Of a stretch of DNA of 64,000 nt, positions 34,802 to 44,411 are shown in pieces (position 1 is the first letter of the stretch; every line of letters begins with the position of its first letter). The notes under the pieces are model-generated. The model had not been told where the DNA came from and ran no database searches. It was given only the letters and a program-made list of their open reading frames with translations. The DNA lies in contig NZ_CP133261.1 of NCBI RefSeq assembly GCF_030931715.1, forward strand, positions 992,001 to 1,056,000, read 5' to 3'. The stretch comes from Tissierella sp. MB52-C2. GTDB taxonomy: Bacteria > Bacillota > Clostridia > Tissierellales > Tissierellaceae. The position numbers and the translations under genes are program-made.

Positions 34802-37576
34802 ATGATTATACCTGAGCAAAAAATACAAATATTTATAAGCTCTGCATGTGGTAATGAGCCTGAAAAACAAAAATATAATTTCGTGCGTGAAGCACTTAAA
34901 GTATTAATTGAATCAACGGGTTTTGCAAAAGCTTATGTTTTTGAATCCGAAGGAGCTTCCACGACTTCGGCGGGACAGCACTATACATATGCATTGGAAG
35001 ATTGCGATGTATGTATATTTCTGATCGATAATAACGATGGTGTTCCAACAGGAGTTCAAAAGGAAATTGATACAGCTAAAAAGCATGGTATCAAATCACT
35101 TTTCTATTTTTGTGACCAATTCTCAAAAGCAGAAACGCCACTGCAAAAAAGCTTGAAGGGCGCAAAATACGCAAAAAGTGAAACCATACATGATTTTAAA
35201 AGCCTTATCAAAACCGGTGCAATAGATTTAATTAACGATTTAGTAATGATATATAAGCACTACTGCAAAGGACGCTTAACATGGCATGAAGAGTCATCGA
35301 TAGAGCAATCTGCTGATATTTCAAATATTGAATTATCTCTCTATTCAGATAGTATTGCACAAAAAGATGTACTTACTAATATTGACTGTTGTGTTGAATA
35401 TTTTACAAAGCTGATTCTTGAGCTTTCAAATGACGAAGTGAAAAAAACAGGAAACATAGACCAATTATGCGCTGCTTTTCTCCCCGTGTTATTTGAAGGG
35501 GCTACCGTCAATGAATATAACTTGAGTTCATTATTATTAGAAATTGAGAAACATCAAACTTCGCAGCATTTTACTGTAACAAAAAAGCGGTACGAGGCCA
35601 TCAAGGAATATTATTCCGGAAATCAAGAAGCTTGTATAAACAAACTAGATGAAGCATTGCAAATAGCAAAACAAAATTGCTTACCTGAATGGCTTATAAA
35701 AGATATACTCATTGATTTGCGGAATCAAGATATGTTCTTACAGGAAAGCCGAAATACTTACTCGCTAAAACCGAAATATCAAAACGAACTGGATAACAGT
35801 CAATCTTTGCTTTATTACCCATTATTGGACAGGCTAGACAGTAATTATTATGAAGGTATTATTCAACAGGATATTAGATATAAAACTGAAACTCCTGGGA
35901 CTGTTACTTACGGTCACGGGCTAGGTGCACATATTAAATCACTTACAGGCATTTATGTATTAGCGATGTATAATGGCTCACTTACTCATTTAGAGTTACT
36001 ATACGAACGTATAAAACTTATTTCATTTTATTGTGCAACTAGGTATTCAAATTGGAGCATAAAAAAACTGCTGCTAAAAACTACAATTATATTTGGTAAA
36101 CAAAAGGAAACTGACGGCATAATTCGATGTTTTGGTGATTTGCTAAGTAAGATGAATGAAAACGATGCATATGAAATTTATTCTTTTTCGAACAACAGAC
36201 CAATTGCTCATAAACGGTTTATTAGCAAGTTAGATGCGTTTAGAATTACTTGCTATTATATGGATGATGAAAGATTCAGTTTTGTTTGGTCTGAGTTATA
36301 TGAGCTTATTTCCAAATGGATTAAAGATGAAAATTCCGTAACTGTAATAGGTTATGAGATATTCCCTGCCCTTGAAGGGAGTTATTTGCGTATCTCTCAG
36401 AACCAACTAATTGAAATCATATGCAACTGTATTCATAATAACAAACGTCGATTTTACGACGAAATATTTAAACTGATTAGGAAATGCATAAATCTTGACC
36501 AAGCGTCTCCAGAAAATGTAGCTAATCTATTGGAAGTCATTATAAATATTGTACAAAATCCAGATGAAAGGACACATATTCATGGTCTAGAGGCAGCGCT
36601 GTTTACACTTAGGAAAAAGCATAGGGATCTAACAGAAGAACTTGATAAAATAATTGCTGATGAAATGCCTGATTTTTATGACAGCACTTACCGTTTGGAG
36701 ACAACTGTCGAAGAGAACACGGATATGCCAGTTTTTCTGAAGTCATATATAAATCAAGTGCAGAAAGACAACGAAGAACAAGGAAAAAATGGGACATTTT
36801 TTGATCGAGGGAATCTGCCGCATATTACTATCAAGAATATCTTACAGCAAAGTACGGCAAAGTTTTCTAATGACTTAATTGATTCTGCGTTTCAAGTCTC
36901 GAGTGAAACGTTATTAAGGGAAAAACAGACGATTGAAGCAAAAATAGATGCTATGGAATTGCTTGTTTACTTGCTCAAATCTCGAACTAGCGTACAAGAG
37001 CGTAACAAAAATAAGATAATAGAATTATTGTCGAGCAAACCGCAAGTGGAAAAGGCACAGGCTATCATGACGAATCTAAGTGAAACAAATCTCAGGTTTT
37101 CTGCACTTCTTTTATATAATTGTTTAGGCGAAGATATTACAGTGGAGTTACTTAATATATTAGCAGATATTGGCGATGATACTTTATCAAATAGAAAAGC
37201 TAGTGCAGCATTTTTGAATTATCTAGAAGCTAACAATTCCCCTGTGTCTGACATTCAGTTAGAACATATAATATTACAACAGGCGATAGAGTGGTGTGTG
37301 GAATCCGACTTGGATATTCGTTGGAATGCGGTTCAAATTCTGTTTTTATTATTGCAAAACATAGAGAATAAGAATGTTGTATGTAATCAATTAGTTAAGC
37401 TAATGGACACAGATAATTTCTACATAAAAAATAAAATACTTAGAAATATTTACCTATTAAAAGATGTTGATTTTGAAACATACAAATACATTATTCAAAA
37501 AGCATCTGTAGATACAAACTATGTAGTGCGTAAAGTTGCTAATGAGGTACAGGTGGAACTTGGGTCACTTGGATAA
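34802..37576 (+). CDS. Large DUF4062-like protein, candidate defence protein
   Basis: A 924-residue cytoplasmic protein. The N-terminal 130 residues (IQIFISSACGN at the start, YTYALEDCDVCIFLIDNNDG, GVQKEIDTAKKHGIKSLFYF) look like the Rossmann-type DUF4062 domain, related to TIR-like effectors and found in NLR-like or defence proteins. The rest is long and helical with no P-loop seen. The final 250 residues (ALLLYNCLGEDITVELLN, DIRWNAVQILFLLLQ, NYVVRKVANEVQVELG) look like HEAT repeats. A sensor-effector arrangement is plausible: helical repeats sensing, N-terminal domain acting. This is inferred from layout and island context. GAGGTGG precedes the start and it stands alone on the plus strand. 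Confidence 0.55.
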   Translation: MIIPEQKIQIFISSACGNEPEKQKYNFVREALKVLIESTGFAKAYVFESEGASTTSAGQHYTYALEDCDVCIFLIDNNDGVPTGVQKEIDTAKKHGIKSLFYFCDQFSKAETPLQKSLKGAKYAKSETIHDFKSLIKTGAIDLINDLVMIYKHYCKGRLTWHEESSIEQSADISNIELSLYSDSIAQKDVLTNIDCCVEYFTKLILELSNDEVKKTGNIDQLCAAFLPVLFEGATVNEYNLSSLLLEIEKHQTSQHFTVTKKRYEAIKEYYSGNQEACINKLDEALQIAKQNCLPEWLIKDILIDLRNQDMFLQESRNTYSLKPKYQNELDNSQSLLYYPLLDRLDSNYYEGIIQQDIRYKTETPGTVTYGHGLGAHIKSLTGIYVLAMYNGSLTHLELLYERIKLISFYCATRYSNWSIKKLLLKTTIIFGKQKETDGIIRCFGDLLSKMNENDAYEIYSFSNNRPIAHKRFISKLDAFRITCYYMDDERFSFVWSELYELISKWIKDENSVTVIGYEIFPALEGSYLRISQNQLIEIICNCIHNNKRRFYDEIFKLIRKCINLDQASPENVANLLEVIINIVQNPDERTHIHGLEAALFTLRKKHRDLTEELDKIIADEMPDFYDSTYRLETTVEENTDMPVFLKSYINQVQKDNEEQGKNGTFFDRGNLPHITIKNILQQSTAKFSNDLIDSAFQVSSETLLREKQTIEAKIDAMELLVYLLKSRTSVQERNKNKIIELLSSKPQVEKAQAIMTNLSETNLRFSALLLYNCLGEDITVELLNILADIGDDTLSNRKASAAFLNYLEANNSPVSDIQLEHIILQQAIEWCVESDLDIRWNAVQILFLLLQNIENKNVVCNQLVKLMDTDNFYIKNKILRNIYLLKDVDFETYKYIIQKASVDTNYVVRKVANEVQVELGSLG

Positions 37577-37821
37577 ATAATTATATTTACATGTATTTAA
37601 CGTTGAGTACATTTTGGATACAAAAATTTTGTCAAAAGCAAAATAGAAACCAAAACACAAATAAATAATAAGACATCAGAAATCAAAACAAAAATGTTAA
37701 TGCTGAGATGTTCATTAAGCTTTATGATGGGGTGAACTTCGCCTAATGTTTATTAGTGAAAGGCTTTTAATTCTTTCATAAAACTATCTTTTGGTTTTAA
37801 TAGGATTTAGTTTGTGGGGAT
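37577..37821. other. Spacer without a recognised gene
   Basis: AT-rich, with stops in all frames. A hairpin-like CTTTCATAAAACTATC... region precedes the small frame at 37,822. Nothing else is seen. Confidence 0.3.
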
Positions 37822-38016
37822 ATGTTTTCAAATTATATATCCGCTGAGACGATTGTATCTCTCTCCCATAAAAATGCAGATATACATATCAACATAAATG
37901 TGGAGTTTGGTGATGAGGAAGGACAGAGTCCTATTGATGAGATAGCGAGAAAAGCTGAAGATTTAAATCTTGCAAAAAAGCAATATAATGGAAATATTTT
38001 GTTGAAACATGTATAA
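37822..38016 (+). CDS. Small unknown protein
   Basis: A 64-codon frame with reasonable coding character (ADIHININVEFGDEEGQ, then SPIDEIARKAEDLNLAKK). The ribosome binding site is weak (GTGGGGAT). No family is recognised. It might be the C-terminal part of a larger lost gene, since the first residues (MFSNYISAETIVSLSHKN) are less protein-like than the rest. Confidence 0.35.
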   Translation: MFSNYISAETIVSLSHKNADIHININVEFGDEEGQSPIDEIARKAEDLNLAKKQYNGNILLKHV

Positions 38017-38105
38017 TAAAGGAAAAATCGGATATGAAGAAATATAAATAAAAGATGAGTAGCTTAGTGGCTATATCATCATTAAATAAGAGGGAGGACT
38101 AAAAA

Positions 38106-39011
38106 ATGAGTTTATACACAGAACGACATGGATTAAGAAAGCCTATTGAACGTACAAGTGAAATATCAATAGAAGTTTACACTTTGCTATTGAATATATG
38201 CGAAAAATACTATAAAAATCTAACGCATGAATTTACTCTTCAGCAGCATTGTTCTTTTGTGAATGAGGATTATATTGGATTTAACCGTAGTCAATTTGAA
38301 AATAGAATGGCAATAAAAATCCCTAATATTTTCAGAGATGAGCATGGTCGTATAGCTACCCCACAATACAATGATGATTATGACCAATATTCATTAATTG
38401 ACCTTATAGAATATGTTGCTAAAAATATAAAGGATATCTCTGAAGGATGGAATAATAAACTTTATAAAAATTATTGGTATATTCATTGTTTGGATACAAC
38501 AAATATTTTCTATGATTATCAAAATGAAGTAAACGAAATATTTCAAGAGTCTGGGTTACTGTTTACATTGACTAGTGAAAAAAATATTGAGCGTATTGTA
38601 GAAAACACTCCTCTTTCACCCAAAATAGAGACTCAAGTACAACAAATTTCTGAACTTGGTACAAGAGAATTGATAAAAGATGCAATTGCATTATATAAAA
38701 CTCCAGATCCAGCAGCCCGTCAATATTCAGTCGAAAAAATATGGGATGCTTTGGAACGATTGAAAACTTATTATACTAATTTTGACAAAAAGGACTCTGC
38801 AACTAAAGTGGTAAGTAATATGAGTAACGGACAAGCTGAATTTATTATGATTTTTGATGCTGAATTTAAGGCATTAACGAACATTGGCAATAACTTTAGG
38901 ATTCGTCATCATGAGACAAATAAAATTGATATTACAGATAATCGTCACTATGATTACTTTTTTAACCGCTGCTTGTCGTTAATTGCTTTAGCAATTCAAT
39001 ATTTACAATAA
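38106..39011 (+). CDS. HEPN-like (AbiJ-like) candidate abortive-infection protein
   Basis: A 301-residue protein with GGAGG upstream. The last 100 residues (ELIKDAIALYKTPDPAARQ, then KIWDALERLKTYY, and FRIRHHETNKIDI with YFFNRCLSLIALAIQYL) have the four-helix layout of HEPN-type domains seen at the C-terminus of AbiJ-like proteins. The RIRHH cluster occupies the place of the RNA-cleaving Rx4-6H motif but does not have its exact spacing. The N-terminal part is unassigned. The neighbour at 39,445 is AbiH, and a large DUF4062-like protein lies upstream, so a defence role is likely by association. The family assignment is tentative. Confidence 0.45.
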   Translation: MSLYTERHGLRKPIERTSEISIEVYTLLLNICEKYYKNLTHEFTLQQHCSFVNEDYIGFNRSQFENRMAIKIPNIFRDEHGRIATPQYNDDYDQYSLIDLIEYVAKNIKDISEGWNNKLYKNYWYIHCLDTTNIFYDYQNEVNEIFQESGLLFTLTSEKNIERIVENTPLSPKIETQVQQISELGTRELIKDAIALYKTPDPAARQYSVEKIWDALERLKTYYTNFDKKDSATKVVSNMSNGQAEFIMIFDAEFKALTNIGNNFRIRHHETNKIDITDNRHYDYFFNRCLSLIALAIQYLQ

Positions 39012-39444
39012 AAGAGGAGAACGTTAAGCCTGAGACTTCTATTGAAGAAAGAGTGAGGGAGTCTCCAGAGTGGTATGTGGGGTATTAATATTAGTATATT
39101 AATATATGACGGTGCCAGGCACTAACTTACTTAAGCCTGAGAGCTCAATTGAGCAAAATGTAAAGAATGGTAATTTGGCTTATTGTGGTAATAAATATTT
39201 AGTTGTAGCAATAAGTAATTTATCATCAATTCTTATAGAAATGTTAATTATAACATTTTGGTAGTATAAGCTGGGACAATGATTCTCATAAGGTAATTGT
39301 TTCATTAGATGAAAGCAAATGTTAAAATGATTCGATAAATAGGAAATTTATTGGGCAGTTTTTAATGACCTAATTACTTATATAATTTCCATAAAATACT
39401 TGCTTTTATAGCTGCAATAGTAATTCAACGAGGGAGGAATACTG
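39012..39444. other. Gap with direct repeats and a short palindrome
   Basis: TTAAGCCTGAGA occurs at about 39,026 and 39,130. GGTGCCAGGCAC at 39,112-39,123 is a near-palindrome of the type seen in small interspersed repeats. The frames VKPETSIEERVRESPEWYV and LKPESSIEQNVKNGNLAY near the two repeats look like diverged copies of one short coding remnant. Confidence 0.35.
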
Positions 39445-40359
39445 ATGAAAAAATTATTTATAATCGGAAATGGTTTTGATGTTGCTCATAAACTACCGAC
39501 TAAATATTCAGATTTTCAAGATTATCTAATGGAAAATTACCCTGAGGCTTCGGACGAATGTTTAGTAGTTCCCGAATCGTTTATGATGCCAGACGGAGAC
39601 GAAAGATACAATGACGATGAGGTTGTTGGATTTTTATTGAAGATTATTACTGAAACAGAAGCTACGGGTGAAGCATGGGGTGATTTGGAAAATACGTTGG
39701 GGCGACTGGATTTTGATGAGTGTTTTGACGATTGGAATGATGACGATGATGACAATAAATGGCACAAAGCAAACAGAAACGAGTATACTGCAGCTAATAT
39801 AAGTGGTGCAGTCAAGATGATAAAAGAATACTTCTCGGATTGGATTGAAACAATCGACATATACGACACGGAGCTGAAAATAAAGTTTTATCATTTGATT
39901 GACAATAACATCGACTTGTTTTTAACATTTAACTATACTGAAACGCTCGAAGAGATATATGAAGCAAAAAATGTTTATCATATTCATGGCAAACAAGGCA
40001 GCAAGGTGGTTTTCGGTCATGGAAATAATATGGACAATTATGATGAATATATGAACAGGAATATTGGGTCTGAAAACCATCTCAGTGAATTACAGGCGGC
40101 TTTGAAAAAAGATACTCAAACTGTTATCAACCAAAACAAGTCTTTGTTCAAAGAGCTTGGTGAAGTTGATGAAATATATTCATATGGGTTTTCATTTTCA
40201 GATGTAGATATAGTATACATAAAAGAAATATGCAACGCATCTCCAACTGAAAATATCGTATGGTACATCCACGATTACAATAGTGCAAAATTTGATGTTT
40301 TAAAAGAAAAAATTATAGATTGCGGTTTTAAGGGGAAATTTGATATGTTTACAGTCTGA
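39445..40359 (+). CDS. AbiH family abortive-infection protein
   Basis: A 304-residue protein with the signature of bacteriophage abortive infection protein AbiH: an N-terminal LFIIGNGFDVAHKLPTKYSD, a middle FLTFNYTETLEEIY with HIHGKQGSKVVFGHG, and a C-terminal IYSYGFSFSDVDIVYI. Lactococcal AbiH aborts phage infection; the mechanism is not settled, but the GNGFD start and SYGFS end point to a nucleotide-binding fold. GAGGGAGG precedes the start. It lies in a segment that also holds the DUF4062-like and HEPN-like genes. The gene is complete. Confidence 0.88.
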   Translation: MKKLFIIGNGFDVAHKLPTKYSDFQDYLMENYPEASDECLVVPESFMMPDGDERYNDDEVVGFLLKIITETEATGEAWGDLENTLGRLDFDECFDDWNDDDDDNKWHKANRNEYTAANISGAVKMIKEYFSDWIETIDIYDTELKIKFYHLIDNNIDLFLTFNYTETLEEIYEAKNVYHIHGKQGSKVVFGHGNNMDNYDEYMNRNIGSENHLSELQAALKKDTQTVINQNKSLFKELGEVDEIYSYGFSFSDVDIVYIKEICNASPTENIVWYIHDYNSAKFDVLKEKIIDCGFKGKFDMFTV

Positions 40360-40562
40360 CAGCAAAAGAAGTTAAATGAATATGGAGGTATTAGTGATGG
40401 TTGGTATGATTGGAGTATAGATAATAAGATGATTGGTGAAAATAAACTAATTGTTGTTGAAAATGAGAATCCTTCACATTACTATAGAAAAATATAAGTA
40501 TTAACAAAATGAACATAATGTAAAATTGTAATGAACAAAGCCTTCAAATTAATAAATTGATA
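40360..40562. other. Decayed frame between abiH and the IS3 element
   Basis: One frame reads EYGGISDGWYDWSIDNKM then IGENKLIVVENEN and stops at 40,497. It is the end of an unrecognised gene. AACAAAGCCTTCAAA at 40,534-40,548 matches the relic at 33,704-33,718, which marks the IS3 insertion point. Confidence 0.4.
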
Positions 40563-40641
40563 TGCTCCCCTTGTAGTAGACAGTTAAAATAATAAAACTG
40601 TGGAGATGTCAATGTTTTGTTGACACAAAGTTAAGAGGATT

Positions 40642-41140
40642 TTATGAATTTTGTTCCTCAAATTTGGACGGAGAGAGGTATCCTAATGAGGAATGTATTC
40701 TTTTCGTATTATAGTATAATTCAATATATTTAAATATTTCTTTTTGAGCTTGTTCAGGAGTTGCAAAATGAGCATCTTGAATAAGCTCTCTTTTTATTGT
40801 TTTGTAAAAGGATTCCATGACTGCATTATCATAAGGATTTCCCTTTCTACTGTTGCTATGGGTAGCGCCGTATTTTGCAAGAGTAGTACGAAAGTTGCCA
40901 CTCGTATATTGAGAGCCTTGATCCGTATGAACTATTAGCCCACAATTAGGCCGTTGTTTCCCATAAGCTTGAATAAATGCTTCAATCACAAGGGTATCTT
41001 TCATTCTACTTCCCATCCACCATCCAACTACCTTTCGAGAAAATATATCAATAAATACTGCAAGATAGAGGGTTCCTTTTCTAGTTGGTATATGTGTAAT
41101 ATCACCTACCCAAATTTTATTTTTGGTATCCGTAACGAAC
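40642..41140 (-). pseudogene. IS3-family transposase OrfB, C-terminal half
   Basis: The minus-strand frame encodes FVTDTKNKIWVGDITHIPTR, then HTDQGSQYTS and NPYDNAVMESFYKTIKREL, the D-D-E residues of the IS3/IS150-type rve integrase domain, ending with HSSLGYLSPSKFEEQ. The N-terminal half lies beyond the IS66 element at 43,774-44,130. The reading frame resumes at the 8-bp duplication, so the split is simple insertion. No functional transposase can be made from this half alone. Confidence 0.85.
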
Positions 41141-41148
41141 ATTTGATT
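41141..41148. repeat. 8-bp target duplication, left copy (ATTTGATT)
   Basis: ATTTGATT at 41,141-41,148 is repeated exactly at 43,766-43,773 on the other side of the IS66 element. Eight bases is the usual IS66 duplication. Confidence 0.93.
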
Positions 41149-41205
41149 GTAAGCGATAGACAATCACATGTATATAAGATAATGGCAGCCAAATGGCTGC
41201 CTAAA

Positions 41206-42807
41206 TTATTCTGATTGTTTGATTTTACATGCTTCCTGAATGTTTGAACTCCAAGGAAGTAAATTGTCTATTAATTTCTCATTCTTTTGAAACGGCTCTT
41301 TAGGTAGAGCTGTTAAGAGAATTTGTAAATATTTATATGGATTTAATCCATTGGATTTTGCTGTCTCAACCAGGCTATAAACTATGCTACTTGCTGTTGC
41401 TCCTTTTGGACTTCCTGCAAATAGCCAATTTTTCCTCCCTACAGTAAATGGCCTTATACTGTTTTCTGCAAGATTATTGGAGATATCACAGTTACCGTCT
41501 TCTAAATATGTCATTAATCCAGACTGCTGATTTTTTACATACTGTAATGCTTGACCAATCTTAGATTTGGGTAAGACTAAATTAATGTTTGAATCAACCC
41601 ATGACCAAAAAACCTCTAAGATTGATTTTTCCAACTTAAGGCGTTGTTCTTTTCGATCTTCAGGTAATAGATTCTTTAATTCCTTTTCAATTTCAAAAAG
41701 TTTATTGCAATATGCTACTCCTTGTTTTGGTAAGGTAGCATCTGCACTTTTTATGTCTTTAGGTAAGGCATCTGTAAAGTATCTCCTAGAATGACTCCAA
41801 CAAAGGCACCTAGTGATCCCTTTTACCTTTCCATAACCTTTATAGCCATCTGTGTGCAAAAAGCCAGTATATCCATCTAAGAAATCAGCTGCATTTGCAC
41901 CTGCACGACCAGATTTGTATTCAAAGATTCTGATCTGCTTGTTGCTATGGCTACCAGTTGTATATACCCACATGTATGATTTAGTAGTATTTTTCTTACC
42001 ATCTTCATTCATTACTTGAATAGGAGTTTCATCAGCATGAAGGTAATTGTCTTTAAGAAGCTCATCATAAAGCCTTGATACCACTTTACTTAACCATTCT
42101 TCTGATATCTTTACTATCCAATTTGATAGGGTGCTTCTTTTAATTTTCATACCAAGATTTTGCCAATCCTTTTCTTGATGGTATAGAGGAACATGATTTA
42201 CATACTTTTGGTACATTGTCCATGCAACACTAGATGAGGATGCCATAGAATGCTGTAAAAGAGCTGGATCCATCTTTGCTTGTTTAAGATAATCTCTTTC
42301 TTCTTTACGGCAAGTTCTGCATTCCCAATTTTCTTCATAGATATGTATAACTTTCATTGTAGCAGGAACATATTCAATTTCACTACGCATGTATTTCTTA
42401 CCTGCATAATGTAATGTGTCTCCATCAATTTTACAAATTTTATCTTCTTCTGATAAGGTATATACTCTATCTTCTTCTGGAAGATTAATTAGAGCTTTTT
42501 CTCTAGAATATCCCTTACGAGTTTTCTTCTTTGTAATTACAGCCTCAATTTCCTCTGGATTTGCTTCTACTTCTGCCTCATCAAACTGGCCATATTCTAA
42601 TCCCTCAATAACAGTTTGACCCGTTAACGTTGCTGTCTTTTCACTTTTTGTACCAAAGAGCTTTTTTGTTAAATAGTCAATCTGCTCCCTTAGAATTTTG
42701 GAGTCAGTACTTAACTCTTCAATAGTTTTTCTAAGAGAGGATATAGTTAGATTTTGTTCTTTAATTATCTCTATTAAAACTGAGGCATCAGTTGTAGTTA
42801 AATCCAT
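41206..42807 (-). CDS. tnpC: IS66 transposase TnpC
   Basis: A 533-residue transposase of IS66 type. It has an N-terminal coiled coil (IIKEQNLTISSLRKTIEEL), a zinc-finger-like region (ENWECRTCRKEE), and the DDE domain with LHADETPIQVMNE, DGYKGYGKV and CLCWSHSRRYF. Near the C-terminus, NLAENSIRPFTVGRKNWLF is the classic IS66 signature. The full length suggests activity. It is the last of three genes; tnpB ends about 110 bases upstream. Confidence 0.93.
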   Translation of the reverse strand: MDLTTTDASVLIEIIKEQNLTISSLRKTIEELSTDSKILREQIDYLTKKLFGTKSEKTATLTGQTVIEGLEYGQFDEAEVEANPEEIEAVITKKKTRKGYSREKALINLPEEDRVYTLSEEDKICKIDGDTLHYAGKKYMRSEIEYVPATMKVIHIYEENWECRTCRKEERDYLKQAKMDPALLQHSMASSSSVAWTMYQKYVNHVPLYHQEKDWQNLGMKIKRSTLSNWIVKISEEWLSKVVSRLYDELLKDNYLHADETPIQVMNEDGKKNTTKSYMWVYTTGSHSNKQIRIFEYKSGRAGANAADFLDGYTGFLHTDGYKGYGKVKGITRCLCWSHSRRYFTDALPKDIKSADATLPKQGVAYCNKLFEIEKELKNLLPEDRKEQRLKLEKSILEVFWSWVDSNINLVLPKSKIGQALQYVKNQQSGLMTYLEDGNCDISNNLAENSIRPFTVGRKNWLFAGSPKGATASSIVYSLVETAKSNGLNPYKYLQILLTALPKEPFQKNEKLIDNLLPWSSNIQEACKIKQSE

Positions 42808-42918
42808 TAATTTCAGCTCTTTCCGTTAGTCTTATTCTAAAAATATTATACCATGATATTTAGATAAACACACGAAAAGAATTACCAAAACCATTGTTTT
42901 TTCAATAGTTTCATTAGA

Positions 42919-43275
42919 TTACACTATTTTTTTATTCGACACCTCTTGGATGATTTTTTTCTGATCAATTGTTAGTCCTTCAATTAACCATCTGTATTGC
43001 TTCTCCGTAATTTCTCTTACATCCTCAGTAGTTTTTGGCCACTGAAAAACACCATTTTCAAGCCTTTTGTATAAAAGGAGAAATCCATCTCTTTCCCATA
43101 AGAGAGCTTTCATCCTGTCTCTCTTTCCTCCACAGAACAGGAACAATACATTGTCAAATGGATTTAGGTTAAAATTATTAGTTACTATTGTTGCAAGTCC
43201 GTCTATGGATTTTCTCATATCTGTTTTACCACAAGCAATATATATCCGTATATCATCAGGAAATTTAACTTTCAT
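42919..43275 (-). CDS. tnpB: IS66 accessory protein TnpB
   Basis: A 118-residue protein with the IS66 Orf2 signature: IRIYIACGKTDMRKSIDGLA, then NVLFLFCGGKRDRMKALLWE and RDGFLLLYKRLENGVFQWP. It is required for IS66 transposition, although its biochemical role is unclear. It begins 3 bases after the tnpA stop, consistent with coupling. Confidence 0.93.
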   Translation of the reverse strand: MKVKFPDDIRIYIACGKTDMRKSIDGLATIVTNNFNLNPFDNVLFLFCGGKRDRMKALLWERDGFLLLYKRLENGVFQWPKTTEDVREITEKQYRWLIEGLTIDQKKIIQEVSNKKIV

Positions 43276-43277
43276 AG

Positions 43278-43631
43278 CTATTTACCAATTAAATTAAGCA
43301 CAAGAGCTAATGTATTTGGATCTGCACCATTTAGAATTTCGATTTCATTACCATTTGAACGAAGGATAGCACAAGTTCCTTGCTGGTTGCTTCTAGATTT
43401 AATTTCAGTAATGCTTGGCTTTACTTCTACAAATTGAGTTTGACCTGTGACAGCTAATGTTCCAGCCTTAATTAAGGCCTCTTCCCTAATGACTCTCTGC
43501 CAGTAGTAGAATTTACCATGTGAAATATCATTTTCTTTGCACCATTCCCTTATGGACTGGCTACTGGTACTGTGTCTATTAATGATTTCCATCCATTGGG
43601 ACTTAAGCATTTCATGCTTTTCATTTTTCAT
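43278..43631 (-). CDS. tnpA: IS66 accessory protein TnpA
   Basis: A 117-residue protein with the N-terminal helix-turn-helix of IS66 TnpA (QWMEIINRHSTSSQSIREWC, then NDISHGKFYYWQRVIREE). The C-terminal part is less conserved. It is the first gene of the IS66 operon and lies about 130 bases inside the right inverted repeat. Probable DNA-binding protein. Confidence 0.85.
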   Translation of the reverse strand: MKNEKHEMLKSQWMEIINRHSTSSQSIREWCKENDISHGKFYYWQRVIREEALIKAGTLAVTGQTQFVEVKPSITEIKSRSNQQGTCAILRSNGNEIEILNGADPNTLALVLNLIGK

Positions 43632-43765
43632 AGTTGTAATGTTATCAACCTCCCTACACTTTTAATGTTGACAAAATGATTTTGTTGACATTAAAAGTAC
43701 TTTGTAGAGAGTATTATCCCATGTTACGTGATGTTTTTAAATCCATTAGATTATTGGCCGCTTAC

Positions 43766-43773
43766 ATTTGATT
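43766..43773. repeat. 8-bp target duplication, right copy (ATTTGATT)
   Basis: Exact copy of 41,141-41,148, immediately outside the CGCTTAC end of the IS66 element. Confidence 0.93.
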
Positions 43774-44130
43774 AAGTAGATTAGGCCTTTCTTCACCTCT
43801 ATTTTTTTGATTATATTTTTTATAACTATATCTGGTTCCTTTAGGACATAGATTCATTTCACGCATTAATCTAGATATCCGCTTACGATTTACATGAATT
43901 CCACGTTGCTCTAGTACTTTTCCTATACGAATAGATCCGTATCTACCTTTATTTTCATCAAAAATCTATTTGATTACTTCCTTCAATGCTTCATTTTCTA
44001 GATCACGTTTGGATGGTTTATGATTTAAATATTTACAATATCCAGCTCTTGAAACTCCCAGTGTTCTGCAGGCCTTCTTGATGTTCAAGGAATCTTGATT
44101 ATCTTTAATGTATTGAAATTTCACTTGTTC
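43774..44130 (-). pseudogene. IS3-family transposase OrfB, N-terminal half
   Basis: On the minus strand this encodes KFQYIKDNQDSLNIKKACR, TLGVSRAGYCKYLNHKPSKR, and the HTH_21-type part RKRISRLMREMNLCPKGTR. An in-frame TAG stands in EVIK-stop-IFDENKGRYG where homologues have glutamine, so orfB carried a nonsense change in addition to the IS66 insertion. It joins the C-terminal half at 41,140. Confidence 0.75.
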
Positions 44131-44411
44131 TTTCGCTTCAAGAAGGCCTGGTACTTTTTTAGCATATCCAATTCTTTTTTCAGTTCTGAATTTTCTTGGC
44201 GTAATTTTTTAATTTCATATTGATAAGAATATAGTGCAGTTCCATGTCCAGGGAATGTACTCTCTCCATATTCTTCATATTCATTTATCCAGCGGTATAA
44301 AGAATTGTAATGGATACTTAATTCTTTTGCAGCTTCTGTAACGGGCATATCATCCTCTAGTACTAACTTAACTGCTGAAATCTTAAATTGTTTGTCGTAT
44401 GAACGTCTCAT
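44121..44411 (-). CDS. IS3-family transposase OrfA
   Basis: A 96-residue protein with the helix-turn-helix of IS3 OrfA (YDKQFKISAVKLVLEDD, then VTEAAKELSIHYNSLYRWIN) and a leucine-rich C-terminal coiled coil (YEIKKLRQENSELKKELDML). It is complete. In active IS3 elements it is joined to OrfB by a -1 frameshift, but OrfB is broken here. Confidence 0.88.
   Translation of the reverse strand: MRRSYDKQFKISAVKLVLEDDMPVTEAAKELSIHYNSLYRWINEYEEYGESTFPGHGTALYSYQYEIKKLRQENSELKKELDMLKKYQAFLKRKNK

Larger units (their letters stand above)
41149..43765 (-). mobile_element. Complete IS66-family insertion sequence (2617 bp)
   Basis: The element starts GTAAGCG and ends CGCTTAC as inverted termini and is flanked by the exact 8-bp duplication ATTTGATT. 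It carries tnpA, tnpB and tnpC, all on the minus strand and apparently intact, so it may be active. It is inserted in orfB of an IS3-family element. Confidence 0.93.

Noticed and set aside
39108..39124. GGTGCCAGGCAC palindrome as a REP/BIME array
   Set aside because: Only one copy was seen in the window, and no REP-associated transposase is nearby.
39537..39894. Two overlapping minus-strand frames of 86-110 codons
   Set aside because: They lie entirely inside abiH on the opposite strand, and the plus-strand AbiH motifs are clear.
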